Below are positions 24,991-38,579 of a DNA stretch of 64,000 nt, piece by piece; the stretch's first letter is position 1; each line of letters opens with the position of its first letter. This DNA is from Trichinella spiralis. Lineage: Eukaryota > Nematoda > Enoplea > Trichinellida > Trichinellidae. Under the pieces are notes generated by a model. It searched no databases. It saw only the letters and a program-made list of their open reading frames with translations, and had not been told where the DNA came from. Where the stretch lies: assembly GCA_000181795.3 (NCBI GenBank), contig CM012955.1, positions 9,147,898-9,211,897 of the forward strand. The letters run 5' to 3'. Both the position numbers and the translations under genes were made by a program.

Positions 24991-27900
24991 TCAGCCGGCT
25001 GTCGAATTTGCGGATAATTTATCCAGTTGAAAAGAGCTACCAGTGGTGTGCAATTCACTTTCGTAACGTGATTCAGTTTTCAATTTCACAAATTGTTTAG
25101 CAATTTCATCGTAATGCCTTTGCGATAGAATACGAAGCAATATCAAGCCCGTATCATCTATATATTGACGTCGTCCCAGCTGTACCCAACAAGCACAAGA
25201 ACCATGTTCGGCAAAGCTGCGCAACTGCAAAACTCCGACTCCAATAAGTCGATCTTCCCTCGCAAAGCAATAATCTTTCGCTTGAAAAATAAGTTCATAA
25301 TTTTCCAGTTCATCTTCATTTCCCAAAATGCTAAAAAATATTTCCAATATATAATTTTAAACAAATAAAACTGAAATTTAACAAGATAAAAAAATATCAA
25401 ATTGAATTGAAAATCATATTCGGTTGTTCTAACACGGACATAATATATAACACACGATCAACAACAGCTTGATTGGAGTCGCACGATCAACTGCTTGGTG
25501 GATAGGAACGAAATTTCACATTCAAGATATTTACCGTAAAAAAATACTTACAAGTAAAAAACTTCATTAAATTTTGGAGCCCAGTTGTTCGTTTTCGTTT
25601 TTGTGGCAAATTTCCTTTTTTTGTCCGCTTGGTTCGGTCCCACTATGTGCACTTCAATAAATGGACGAAAAACTCCAGTTGTTTGCCATCTCAAATCATT
25701 CGCAGCCAATACTAATACAAGTAATTTTGTTTAAAATTATTAAAAAAATAAATAAATAAATACTTTTCACAGTGACTTTGTGCTCTCCTGTTCCTGGATG
25801 GGTGAACAGATCAACTTGTACACTTACTTCACCTACAGGCTCTTCTTGGGATGGCGAATCTGAAGTGAAAAATTAAAATCAAAACTGTTTATGATGAAAA
25901 AAATGATAAAATCTGTTTTTTGTTGCCCATATTAACCTTGTTCTTTCTGAAGTGCGATGAACGTTTTGATCAATTGATCTGTTGTTTGCGTGTACAAAGA
26001 TAAAGCATATTTTAGACTCTGATATTCAGCTGATTTTTCAAGAAAACTTTTCTTCAAACCGCTTCCACCAGCATGAAAGTAACTTTTCACAGTGTCAAGT
26101 GACGCGTCCAAAACAGTGCACTGCTTTGGAGTTAAACTACGATCCGATTCTCGAGCAAGATCCTATTTATCAAATTCATCTCACATTAAAACTAACATTT
26201 ATCCCAGCAAAGCTAATTCTACCATCACTTACCATCACCTCTTTTACTGAAGATATATTTTTCACTTCTTTCAAATGATTGGAAAGCAGTTTAGACATAT
26301 CCCCTATTTTGGCATTGGGAAGCTGCTTGAGTAGCTAAAATGTTGAAAAATGACAATGTTTGTAGCGTGAAAGAAATTTCAGCAATACTAACATTTCGAT
26401 CAGGAAAGACTGGAAGCACTACTAGCTTCTCCATACAGCTAATGGTAATTCGCCATAATTCCTTAAAAGCATCATTTTATATCACTTCTGATAATTCAGT
26501 TTCTTTAGAAAAGAAAAGAATCCCTTTCGGTACCTTTAACAACTTCTTTAACACAGTCTTCTCACACTGCTGAGCATATTGAGTCAAGGAAACATCAAGC
26601 AGATCCATCAATGGCTCGAGAATTAAATCTGCTTCAGCGGTGACTTGCGACTTTTGAACTTGACCACCACCTTTCACTCTCATTAATAAATTGCCCAATT
26701 TTACCGTCGAATCGTAAATATTACTTTCCAAGCTACAGTAATTTTATTTGATTTTATCTCTGATTTAAATACAGTTATTAGAAAACTGAAAAAAAGAACC
26801 AACCTTGCAGCAAATACATGCGTTAAACTCTCCAATACGTTGTTCAATTTCGACTGCAGTCCTTTGAGCACCTGTTGAGCGTCTTGATCTAACATTGCAC
26901 CACCCATACTTTCGTACATTTTTTCCAATTGAACACGCAATTGTTGGACGTTGTTCATCAAAATGCAAGCCTTAAATTAAAAATAATAAATCAAAATCCC
27001 AAAAACCCTCTAACTTGTTTCAAGTCAAATTTTACCAATTTTTCATTGCCAACGTAGCGGCTAAAATCCTTCTGTACCATGTCGGCGTATGCAAGTAGCA
27101 CTTTGTTAACAGTCTAAAAATATTCATTAAACTGCATAATAAGCAAACACCGCATAAAATAAAACTACATATGTATACCTTTGAAAAGCGTTTCATCATA
27201 TCACCGTAAACATCTGGATCAGGACAATCCATTTTACGAAGTACGTCAAGGCCCTGATTTAGCTGGGTAAAGACATCAACAACAGAATTGCTAAACAGTG
27301 TATGCTCACTGCTCTGCGGATACTGAAATTGAATTTGATAAGAGTATTTCTTTCAAAATTATTCAGCTGTGCATTGTCATTATTATTATTATCATTATCA
27401 TTATCACATACATTATCTTTTTTATCTCGTTCAAAAGCACCACGTAAAAAGTCCATTGAAATTTCATCGTTTTCATTCAACCATTGCATTACAAACGGAA
27501 TAAACCACCTACAAGTAAAGTAAATATAATATTCAAAAATTAATGATGCAATAGCAAATAATTCATACACAGGAAATTCTGGTATTGTTCCTTTGTAAGG
27601 AGGAATGTCAGCAACGTAATTATTGTAAAACCATTTAACTTTGAAATACAAATTCATGTAGTCGGAGCTTTTGCATTTTCTTTGTTCTGAATGCTCTGAA
27701 ACGTGCACAATTCGAAAAGTCATTCACAGCAAAAAAAACATTGAGAAATATAAACGATAAAAATAAAATTAAATAAAACAATCAGTAAATAATATTCCTT
27801 TTTTTATCATATGCATAAAATTCACACCAATATACATACGAAAAGAAAATTTTAAATCGAAATTGCTACAACGTACAAACCTTCTAAAGCAAGTTTAAGA

Positions 27901-30900
27901 TCGATTGTATACTGACTCCACATCGTTGCAGCGCTCAACTGGCCAATGTTTAATTCTTGCGGAAATCTATAAACAATTGAAAAATATTTCCCAATAAAGA
28001 TGATGAACAACAATAAAATTGCAATCACGAATTAATTTTTCGTACTGATTTAAAACAGGCGTGTAGATGTTTCTGTCTTCTTCAATGACTGAAATCATCA
28101 AAGCGATCATCTTATGCCAAAATTCAACTGAATCTGTCGATGGTCCAACAAGTTCTGGATTTGTAGTTAAAGCTTGATTTCCTTCGAATTCACGCTAAAC
28201 CGCAAAATATGCATTACCTACGAAATTGAAATACATGCAAATATAAAGTGCCAAACCTGGAACAGTTCGTAACAGTTTTCAAACAAAAATTGGTATGTTG
28301 ACTTAATGCAAGCTGTAGCACACTCACGAACGACGGTTGACGCCCTCGGTGGACTAGTAAGTTCCAATACCTAAAAAAATATTATTAAAAGTCACTTTTT
28401 ATTCCAATTCCATTCACTTCCTTCAGACAAAAAAGAGCAAAACGTGAAAAGATCGTTTTAAAATAGCAACAACAATTTTAAATACTTTATCTGCAGCCGT
28501 GTGTATTAATTATAAAGAAAAACAACTAAAATATATAAAAGCGGTTTGCATACTTTCATCCGAAAGAAAGTAATGGAAGTGAGCAAGTCGACGGTAGACT
28601 TTAAATCTTGCAGTTTTCCAGCGTTCGAGGCAGGAAAGTTATTCTTAAAAGCAAGAAAATAAAAAAAAATTACACATCCACATTATCATACGAATATCCT
28701 GCTATATTATCATACCCTGTACATTGATATGTCAATTCTGAGCGAATTGTGAAGTTGATCTAAAAGTTTTACAAATCGATCTTTCCCAAAATTAGATGCA
28801 GCAAATCTGTCCGAGGCAGAAACGGCAGATGTGGCCGTCGTATGAGCATAATAAGCATTTATATTGGCTAACAGTGTACTGATCACAGCAGGCACACCTT
28901 GACACATATATTTCGTACAAAGACAAGCAAAATGGATCATAGCTTGGTAAATTGATTCAATTCCATAACGCATTGCAAATTCATCAACAATTTCTTGGCC
29001 AGTTTCATCAAAATATACTTTCCACGACTCGTCCTGAATACAATATACGCTATGAATATAACTATTTATCAAGATTACATCGAGCAGTTCAACTGATACA
29101 CTGAAATTCATTCGTCAGCGTTATTACATTTCTCACAGCAATGTTAAATGCATGTTATGAGAAATGAAAGAAAGACAGTCCATATCTTATAAATAATATA
29201 TCCCGTCAAATTTTAGATACACGCAAACAAAAAGGTCATATTAAATTTCAATTCACTATATGCGCATATATTATATATATTTTTTTTCAGATTCTTACCC
29301 CTCTGGCGTCAGGTAACTTCAGTTGACCCATTTCTTTTGAACAATAATAGTTGAAAATATGCTCATGAAGACACGTATACTGATCGTGATATGGCGCCAC
29401 TTTTTCTTCGCCTTTTATTTCGACATTAATTTGAAGCCGTATCGCACCACTTACAGCTGACTTATCAGTTCGTTTTTCTGCAAAAGTAAAAGATAAATAT
29501 ATAAACTTTTAATTTCCAAGCCACGCATCAAACTTGTACTTACAATATAACAATTATAATATATTACAATATTAAATGAAGTGAAAATCAAAAATTCACA
29601 CCTAAATTGTACCAAACATCCATCTCTCCACTCAGAGTTCGCACTTCAATAATAGTTTGGCCCAAGAAATCATCTGATTCACGAGTTAACTTTTGCCTAA
29701 GCTTGCTTTTCAAATCATTATCTTCATCCCTGCAACACAAGTTCAACTGAAGCAACAAACTGAACAAATGCAACGTCTACAAGCTTACCAAACTCGTACT
29801 TTCACTCGATCAGTAGAATTATGACATTCACTGAAAAGAAGTAGAACTTTATAATAGTAAATAACGACAAAATATATTTTTTTTCATGAAATATATTTTA
29901 CAAGTAAAATTTTTCACTCCAAAATGGATTCAATTCTTGATGGATGGTTCTGGTGCGTTTTTTCACTTTACCAACCTGCACCGTCACGTAAGGATCACTT
30001 TTACCCGTTTTGTCTTTTGCACTGAGACCTTGAGCACATATGACTACAATGAAACATATCATTAACTGTAACATTAATCAATTCATAATACAATCACGAA
30101 AATGTAAATTAAAATCACCAGTTATGGCAATTTTAGCAGACCATTTGGCAGTTCCCTCTAAAATGCACTGTTTCACTTGTTTCATTGCTTCGTGATGCAT
30201 CTTTTTATCCACGTCAAAAACACGCCTACAAGCAAAGTGTACAGCTATAAAATGTGATTTCATCAATGTACATTATTGATAATTTGATTCAGCATCCATT
30301 CACTGATCAAATATAACGACATATCCTATAATGCATACCAGACAATATACAGAATTATTGGACAAAAAGTTATTGCTGAATATTTTATACGATTAATTAA
30401 TATTTTCATTTTCTTATTAAAAATTCACATTTTTGAAAAAACTGAAACATAATGCTGTTGAGATATTCTTCATTCACGCATACCGAATGTATTCGAAAAC
30501 TTCAGCTTTGTTTCGTTCTTGAATTTTCATGCGATCTTTCATGGCGGAAATAATACTCTGAGCACGATCACCACTTCCGCTGTGTTTGCTACTCTTTTCA
30601 GCTGCCCCTTAATTAATGAAAAAACAAAATTTAAATTATTACACTGAAAACGTTCTGTAAAAAATGAAGAAACAACAAAAGAAAAATACTTTGCAAACAA
30701 TCAGCGCTGAGCAAATCTTTGCATTTTTCGTGACATTTCACACCACATTCTGAACAACGCAAGCCTTGTCTAGCCAAACCCCAAAGCAAACCTTCACATT
30801 CGTAACAATACGTAGGTGACGTGGCAGTCCAGACTTGAAAATTGTGTGGCGTCGAAACCGAGATTGGATATATCAAAGCTTGAAGCGTTTTCCGATATAC

Positions 30901-33900
30901 GCGCATTTTCTACAAAAGTAAAAAATATGAAAATGAAAAAAATTATCATCAATCATCATTGATTGCCAAAGAAATTACCAACTCTTCATTTCCAAATGTT
31001 GTGCAAGCTGCACTAGCGAGGCCTGCTTGAGCTCTTTTTGTTGCCATTGTCTAAATGGAATGCAAATGCGCTGAAGTGCATAAATTTACAAACAGCCAAG
31101 CAAGCACAATCAGTGCACGCATACAGCGGCACCTGTACTAACCAAAAAGCTACAGGGTAGAAACTATTGATGATCGCAAAATGTGACATTTCGAACACAT
31201 TTCACGTTCCATTAACAAATAAAAGCAACGGTTAGGTTAGAGGCTAGATTAATAAAGTACGTGCAACGGATAAAATAAATTAACATAAAATAATTTAAAA
31301 ATAAAACCAACAGCTCAAACTTAAAAAAAGCATAATACGCAGGGGAAAATTTTCAACACTACCAGGGAAATCAACTACTTCAACTAGGGAAAACAAGCTC
31401 AGAGCACAGAACAACAAATAACATACGGTACTTGAGAAAGTTTACCTTCAGCACCTAGAATGAATGAACAGAATAAGAGAGTAGAATAATTGAAAATGAA
31501 CAATTAATTATATGTAGAAAGTGAAATAAAATAAAATGAAATGAAATGGATAAAATAAAAACAGCCCCCGCCCCTCCCTCCTTTACAACCCCTGTATGGT
31601 GTTCCACAAACAAATACTTACCAGTTCACTGACTAGAGGCACAGATTTTTTCTTCAAAAGTGCAATATTAGGCATGGCATCAATGCTCGTGTAAAAGTCG
31701 TACGTTTTCGGACTACTTTCCAAAAATGATTCCTGAAACATGTTCACATTTTTCCAATGAATATATTATATATCTAGAACAATCCACTGATTGGGGTGTA
31801 CTTTTGGTCCTAGTTGTTCGCAAATTCTTCGAAATGCAGTCACCCAGCGTTTTTTCGCATTCGACATTTCCATATTTACTGACGTTAAATTCATTTCACT
31901 TCCATTCACTGGTTGCAAGCAATTTTCTTCGGACGGTTTAATACTAGCAGAAATGTCGTTGGTCGGTCGAACCGATCCAGGCTGTTCAGTAGAAAAGCCG
32001 ATCTGAGAAGAAGCGGTATGCACTAACCCGTCACAAGGCTGCTCTTCAATAAGAACACTGGATTCATCTTTGGAGCCGAATTCGGTTTTCACTGTATGCG
32101 TAGAGGCGCTTTCCAACGACGTCTGCGGTGACACCATCGGATGACTGTCAGAACATTTGCTGAAATATAATTTTCACACAAAACGAATTCATTTTATAAT
32201 ACAAATACAAATCTGCTACGAAAATGCAATATAAAAAATTCGAAAAAAAATAATTAAATTCATTAAAACATTTTATGTTCAATTTTCTTCCACTCGTAAA
32301 GCAGTGGAACTTTGATATCACTAAAGATTCATTCATTCGTTGAATTTGACATGAACATTCAGACAATTTCTAACCAATCGCATTTTCCAATAAAATCAAA
32401 CAATTGCACGTTTATTTTGCTTTTAAAATAAGTCACTGATTTTAAATAAAAAATATCGAAAAATCTAATGATCACTGCATCTGATGACTATGTGAATTTC
32501 ACCAAAAAAAGTGCTAAGGAGAAGCAAATTAACAATCTTTTCTTTCACAAAGAAATCGATCACACAGTACAAACGTACGTAAATTCAGCAGGCCAATCCA
32601 ATCCACTGACAACGGTAAACAAAACACCCGTAACATACAAGTAAGATGACTGAAAATCATCCTGTTCACAATACCATTCAATTACAATATGCAATAAACA
32701 AAAAGTGAAGTTTTGTGAAAATTCAAAAACAATTAAAAAACAGTACCTGATTTTCATCAATACTGTACTAAATGCGCAAGTTGAACATTCTTAGTTTCAA
32801 TTATTTTCGTACTTTGATTGAAAAAAATTAAATGCATATGAATGTCTGTGAATTACTGCATAAATGTACAAAATAATTCTAAACAGTGAAAATGCTTTTC
32901 CTAGGAATGCCTACTTTCTGTTCAAAGATGCCATATTATTGTCGCATATCAAAAATAACACCTAATGTCAAAATACTTTTGTACCAAGATAATGTAGATC
33001 CTTTTCTGGGCATTTATGAATCGTTCATGATATCTGTTCTATGAGTAATTACAAAAAAATGAGAAACGCCTTTTACAGATTAGTGTTGATAATAAAAATG
33101 AAAATATATGTGTACAATCAAACATGTAAGGGCTAAAAGCATATGGATATTGCTCATTTAATACCGACTAAGCAGGATTTTTTTTGATGAAATATAAAAA
33201 ATAATATTTTACAAATGTAAGAATTTGCTGCACCAGCTACTGCTTGCCGTTCCACTGTCATGCATCTAGTCCTGATGGTGCAAATACAATTCAATTGCTT
33301 CTTTATTGAATGAAAATCATTTTCATTTCTGCTTCGTGTACCATATTAAACAATATGCAACAAAAAAGTATATGCACAATATGCATTGTTGGTTCCACTA
33401 CAGTTATGCCATTGATTTTTAATTCTAATTGAAATTTTTACGTCAGTGACATTTGAATAAGTCAAAATTCGGCGGCGCATCATTGAATAACAATCAAACT
33501 ATACCGACTGGCAAAAGTTGATAAGAAAACTCGCTGATGAATGGTGACAACACAAGTCACCAGTAAGAAGCGCCCAGTGAAAGCTTGGATCGATAGTTTT
33601 TCATTCGGTCATCATTGTTCCAAGAAAATCTTCTGTCAACGCGAATGCATCTTATACAGCCAACATTCACGTCCGAGGCAAATCCGCTACACTTTGAAGC
33701 AAAAAGCAGTGGAAAATTGGTCAATAACACCAATTCTGTCGGTTAATTCAAAGCAAAATGGACAATACTGCGAAAAAATTCATAACAGAAAAGACCAATT
33801 GCATTTGACAAAACCACCGCCAATCATTTAATACACACACACAATCCCTCGACGGGATAGTAAAATTTCAGAGGAGATATTTTGCAAACGTTCATAGCCA

Positions 33901-36900
33901 AGTATTATTCCACCACAACAAATTCATCAATTGGAAAAAGAAATTTGATGATAATTCATTTTGTGTAAAATTCAACAACAACATCCTACCGTTTCTCATC
34001 ATAATATAGCATCTCTAATGCAGAATTCAAACGCTAACTTGCATCTCAAAGTAGAAAAACAAAAATACAAAACTCACTCACCTTTTCAACAGGGTACCAA
34101 AATTTTGCTGCGACGACATACTCGACGAATTGGAGCCTTTGCGTGAGATGGAATTTCTGCATATTGAATCGCCAAAAGAGTCCGAATAAACGCCATGGCT
34201 AAATAAATATTATTTTCACTTCGTTGCACTTGTAAAATTAACAATACCACAAATATCATATTTTCCAACTTCGGAAAAACATAACTCGTGCAATAATGCA
34301 AAGCATGTCAAGGCGCCATTCAAAGCTTACAAAAAGCACAAAGCGTCATCTCTCGGTTTTAGAAGCAATTTTTCAATCGCAAACTAATTAATACCATCTT
34401 TCTGCGGAACATCTTTCAAACTTGGTGAATATTTAAACTCAAATTTAACAATTATAACTTATTTAGATTTTTTTTCATGATTCATAACAACAACATGAAT
34501 CAAAATAAACAACAATTAAACATTTATATTTTCTTTGTGAACAACGAGCACCGAAGATGATTCAATAAAAATTATTACAGAATACATTATAAATATAGTA
34601 GAATAATTCAGATGCAAATTTAACACCACTGCAGAAAATGAAAATCAAACAGAGCGTCAATAAACAACAATATATGAATTATTTTTTGTAAAAATGAAAA
34701 TGCAAGAAGAAATGGAAGCAGTAGATTATTCTTTGAAAATATTGATAGAAGCACGTCGACCATAAATGATGAATGCAGCTAACAAGCGAACATAAAAAAC
34801 AAATCATATACACGATTATATCTGTTGTACAAAAAACTGTAAAATTCTGCTCAATAATATGTACCTATTTACAGCTACAAATTATTAAACACCCACATTG
34901 GGCTAAATCAAATTATGCAGCAGCACTAGATTTATAAAATTAAAAATGAATGAAAAAATTGCTTACATTAACCATTTGCAGTAATGAAAGTATTCACACA
35001 GTTTTATTGATCATTTTGTCACCTTTGATAACCATTAAACGAGCATTAATTAGATTAAATTAAAAATGACTGAAACCATTTAGTCCTTCCTATAAAACTA
35101 AACAGCCAGTGTAATTAATGAATAATGAATACAACATACAGAGGATAAATATATAATTATGAATAAGTAAGAAAAAAACTCTACGTACTGTAAAGAAATT
35201 AAAAGTTCAAAATTGAAATAAAATCAGCAGCGCGTCAGAGCTTCGTGCAAAGTAAAAAGCAAATAGTTAAAAGATCAAAAATAAAATTGCTCAAATGCTA
35301 AGTAATAAGAACAATCACAGGCAACTGAAATGTTACCTCAAATTACACGGCTTGTCTACAAAGAAATCGTCATCCCAAACAGTCGCTTTTTTACTCCGAT
35401 GCCTGTCAAAATGAAATTATCAAAGCAATGTTTCTTGCTTTTTTAAATGCTGTACATACATACATACATACATACATATGATACATACTCTACACCTTAA
35501 CTTATTTGCTTACAATTAAGAATGAATAAATAAATTTCACTACATTCCATTCTGTGTGAACTCCTTCAAATTTATATAGCATGAAAAAATACAAAAAAAT
35601 ACAAAAAAGTATTACACGTCAAATCAAAAAATAAAATAAGCATAACCAAAGAGCAAAAAATGGATTTATTAATAAATCAATCGTGATTTTAAAATATATT
35701 TACTTGAAAAAGAATTTTAAATTTTCAAACTTTTACAGTATACAAAAACAGTAATCAGTGTTGTTTCACATGTAAAAAGCACAAATACTTTATTACAGTA
35801 CTATATATAGAAAAAATAAATCAAGTAATATTTATCTTCAATATTAGCTATTTGTGCAGAGTTGTCAAATATCACTTCATCCGTTTTGAGAATGAAAATT
35901 TTGTACCTTTATTTCGAAAGAAATTTACAAAAAAAAAATTCATACATATGTATAATAATTCAATAAAAGTTTAAGGTCTTTTACATTTTTTTCATTTCAC
36001 AAAAACAAAAAATAAATGCTCCATCCTGGCAACAATTTCAACCATAAAAAGCTCAAGATTATTGTTTAAGAATATATTTCTTTTTTACTATTTAAATAAT
36101 TATGTTAATTGTATTGAAGTGCTAAATATCATGTCTATCAAAAATCAAAAGCAGTATAAACAACAGCAGTTATAACATATTCATAGTGAAAATGATAATT
36201 AACTGTTTTAAGTGGAAAATAATCATAAAAGGCGTAAGACAATTATTTGAGAAAAAAGAAGTTATGGCAACTTGCCCATTTTAATTTTGAATATTTTGAA
36301 CGTGGAGATTGTCTGTAGAAAAAAAATTTGTCTAGTCTACTGTAATAATTACTCAATTGTTCCAAGACAAATAAAAATAACAATTAAAATTATCTTTATC
36401 GACATCTTTAAAATTTATAAGAAAAAAATGAAGCAAATACAAAAGTGGAACATATAACTTACCTATCGTTAGGCCTACTGTTGTAAAACAGAGGTTCTGA
36501 ATCGCTACAAGGGGACATATGATCTGACACTTCGTGCTCTGATGAATAAGTTCTAAGAAAAGCAAAACGAAACAATATTATTTAAGAAAATTTAAAAATA
36601 AAGTGTACTACTGGAGGATGTTATTCTACTAGTTACAAAGTTATTTATTGTGCACTCGTTGATTGGCACTTTTACATATGCATTATGTAACATTGAAAAA
36701 TCAACAAAAAATGAAAGCAGTTCATTTACGTAATTAAACATTATAAAATTAAAAATCGTTTCAACAACCAAACAACCAAATTCTCTTTTTACATCAAAAT
36801 TGCTTTTGCACTGATAAAAAATAAAATAAGAATTTTAGGTTTTCTTTGAAGAAATGTAAAGCATTTGCCTTTAACACAATCTGAATATAGTAATGAAAAT

Positions 36901-38547
36901 ATGAAAAAAGAAATAAGTTTAATGAAAAATTTCCCAACTATCCATCTAAGCTAGCTAGCTGGTCAATTATTCATCGCTGTACAAAATCACTACCATAACC
37001 TCTCTCCCCCTGCCCCTCCCCCTCTCCTTTCCCCAAGATGAATAGCAGCCGATGAATGTAAATGTAAAATATATCCATTGGAAGTGGCAATCAATTTTCA
37101 ATCAGAAAAATTCAATCATCCAAACAAAACGTCAGCACCATGCAAAGTTGTTGATTAAATGAGATATTATTTCATAAAAGTTAAATGGATAAAATAAAAA
37201 TTAGCGACCAATCTTGTACACTTGTGAAATTATTCATACACGTTCCATGGAAGAGTGAGAAAGTTTGACTAGTGAAAAGATAGAGATGAACAATTAGAAA
37301 TAGAGAAACAGGAATAAAATGAAATAAATGAATAACTTTTTGAAAAAATTTTGTTCAAATTATTGATATTTGAACATTTGAACAGAAAACATTCAGCAGT
37401 GGTTTGTCAAAAGTGAAAAAGCAACAAACAAACAAACCAAAAGCTGTATAATTAATATAACAAGTATAATATGCAATGATAAACAATTAGCAGAATAATA
37501 TATATAAACTGATCACATTGGGTAATGTGAAATAACAAGGAAAAAGAATTGGCAAGCAAATTGTTAGACTAAGCTGTAAGTGTGCATGCAATCAATGTGC
37601 CATCGTTCGAGAGGAACTGAATTTCTTGGAACTGAATTGTTCCAATCCAACTGCTGGCAAAAGACAAAATTGTCAAGCAGATATCAAATTGAAAATGAAC
37701 AACAAAATAAATACAAAGCTAGCCACAATTGACTAGCGCATAATAAAGCAGATACCAAAATCGATCACAGTCAACCTATATCATCACACCGACCAACTGG
37801 CCGTTAACAATTTCGTTAACATCAAAAAAGGTTCATTAAAACAATATTCTATATTAAAAAAACTATTTTTCTTATTTCTGTACTTATTATTATTATATAT
37901 TATATTATATTATATTATATTATATATAATGTATAAAAACTTGCTCAAAGTATTAATAAGAAAAATAACAAGCATCTTCTATTACAACATTGCAGAAGAA
38001 CTAATTTTGCAAATTATCTTTCGCAAAATTACGAACCAAAAAAAGCAATTCTCTGCTATAATTACTGATGTTGAAAAATTAAATTATGAATGAACGAACA
38101 TTGATTTGAATAAGAAAATGTTTCACAATTAAATATTCATTAATAAAAGTATTTTTCAATTTCCAAGCTCAGAAGATGGAAGGAATATTTTAAAAATAAA
38201 TTTGCACATTTTATTTTTCTTACCTCTCTTTGCTTGCTCTGAGATTGGCACGCCGTTTAGCAGCGGTGTTCACTTCCGGATGGCAGTTTTTACTGTCAAA
38301 ATTGCTTGCCTTGTCATTTGCATGGTAAGAATTCTCGTGAACACCGGTGGAGTTGTAATTCACTCTTGAAACTGAGCCTGGACTTTGAGGTTCACCCAAG
38401 TGTTGTTCGTCGTAATATTGATATTCAAACGACGACTGCTCTTCGGCGTTCTGCTTCGAGCTCGTTGCATAGTCTCGTTCATCTTCCAAAGACATCTACA
38501 ATACGTTCAAAAATAAGAGAAAATAATTTCGTAAAAATATTTAAATA

Positions 38548-38579
<32 letters not shown>

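Noticed and set aside
26335-26392. Reading through the 58-base unc-13 intron without splicing
   Set aside because: Retention leads to a stop soon after. Splicing at GTTAGT and TTTTAG restores the frame of the conserved MUN region.
27323-27411. Open reading through the unc-13 intron with GATAAT repeats, giving an Asn/Asp-rich stretch
   Set aside because: The 89-base interval has a clean GTATGT donor and TTTCAG acceptor, and splicing restores the conserved Munc13 sequence. Retention would shift the frame and truncate the protein.
33541-33831. 96-codon plus-strand open frame inside an unc-13 intron
   Set aside because: Antisense to unc-13 with no family match. The minus strand here also lacks a usable coding exon.
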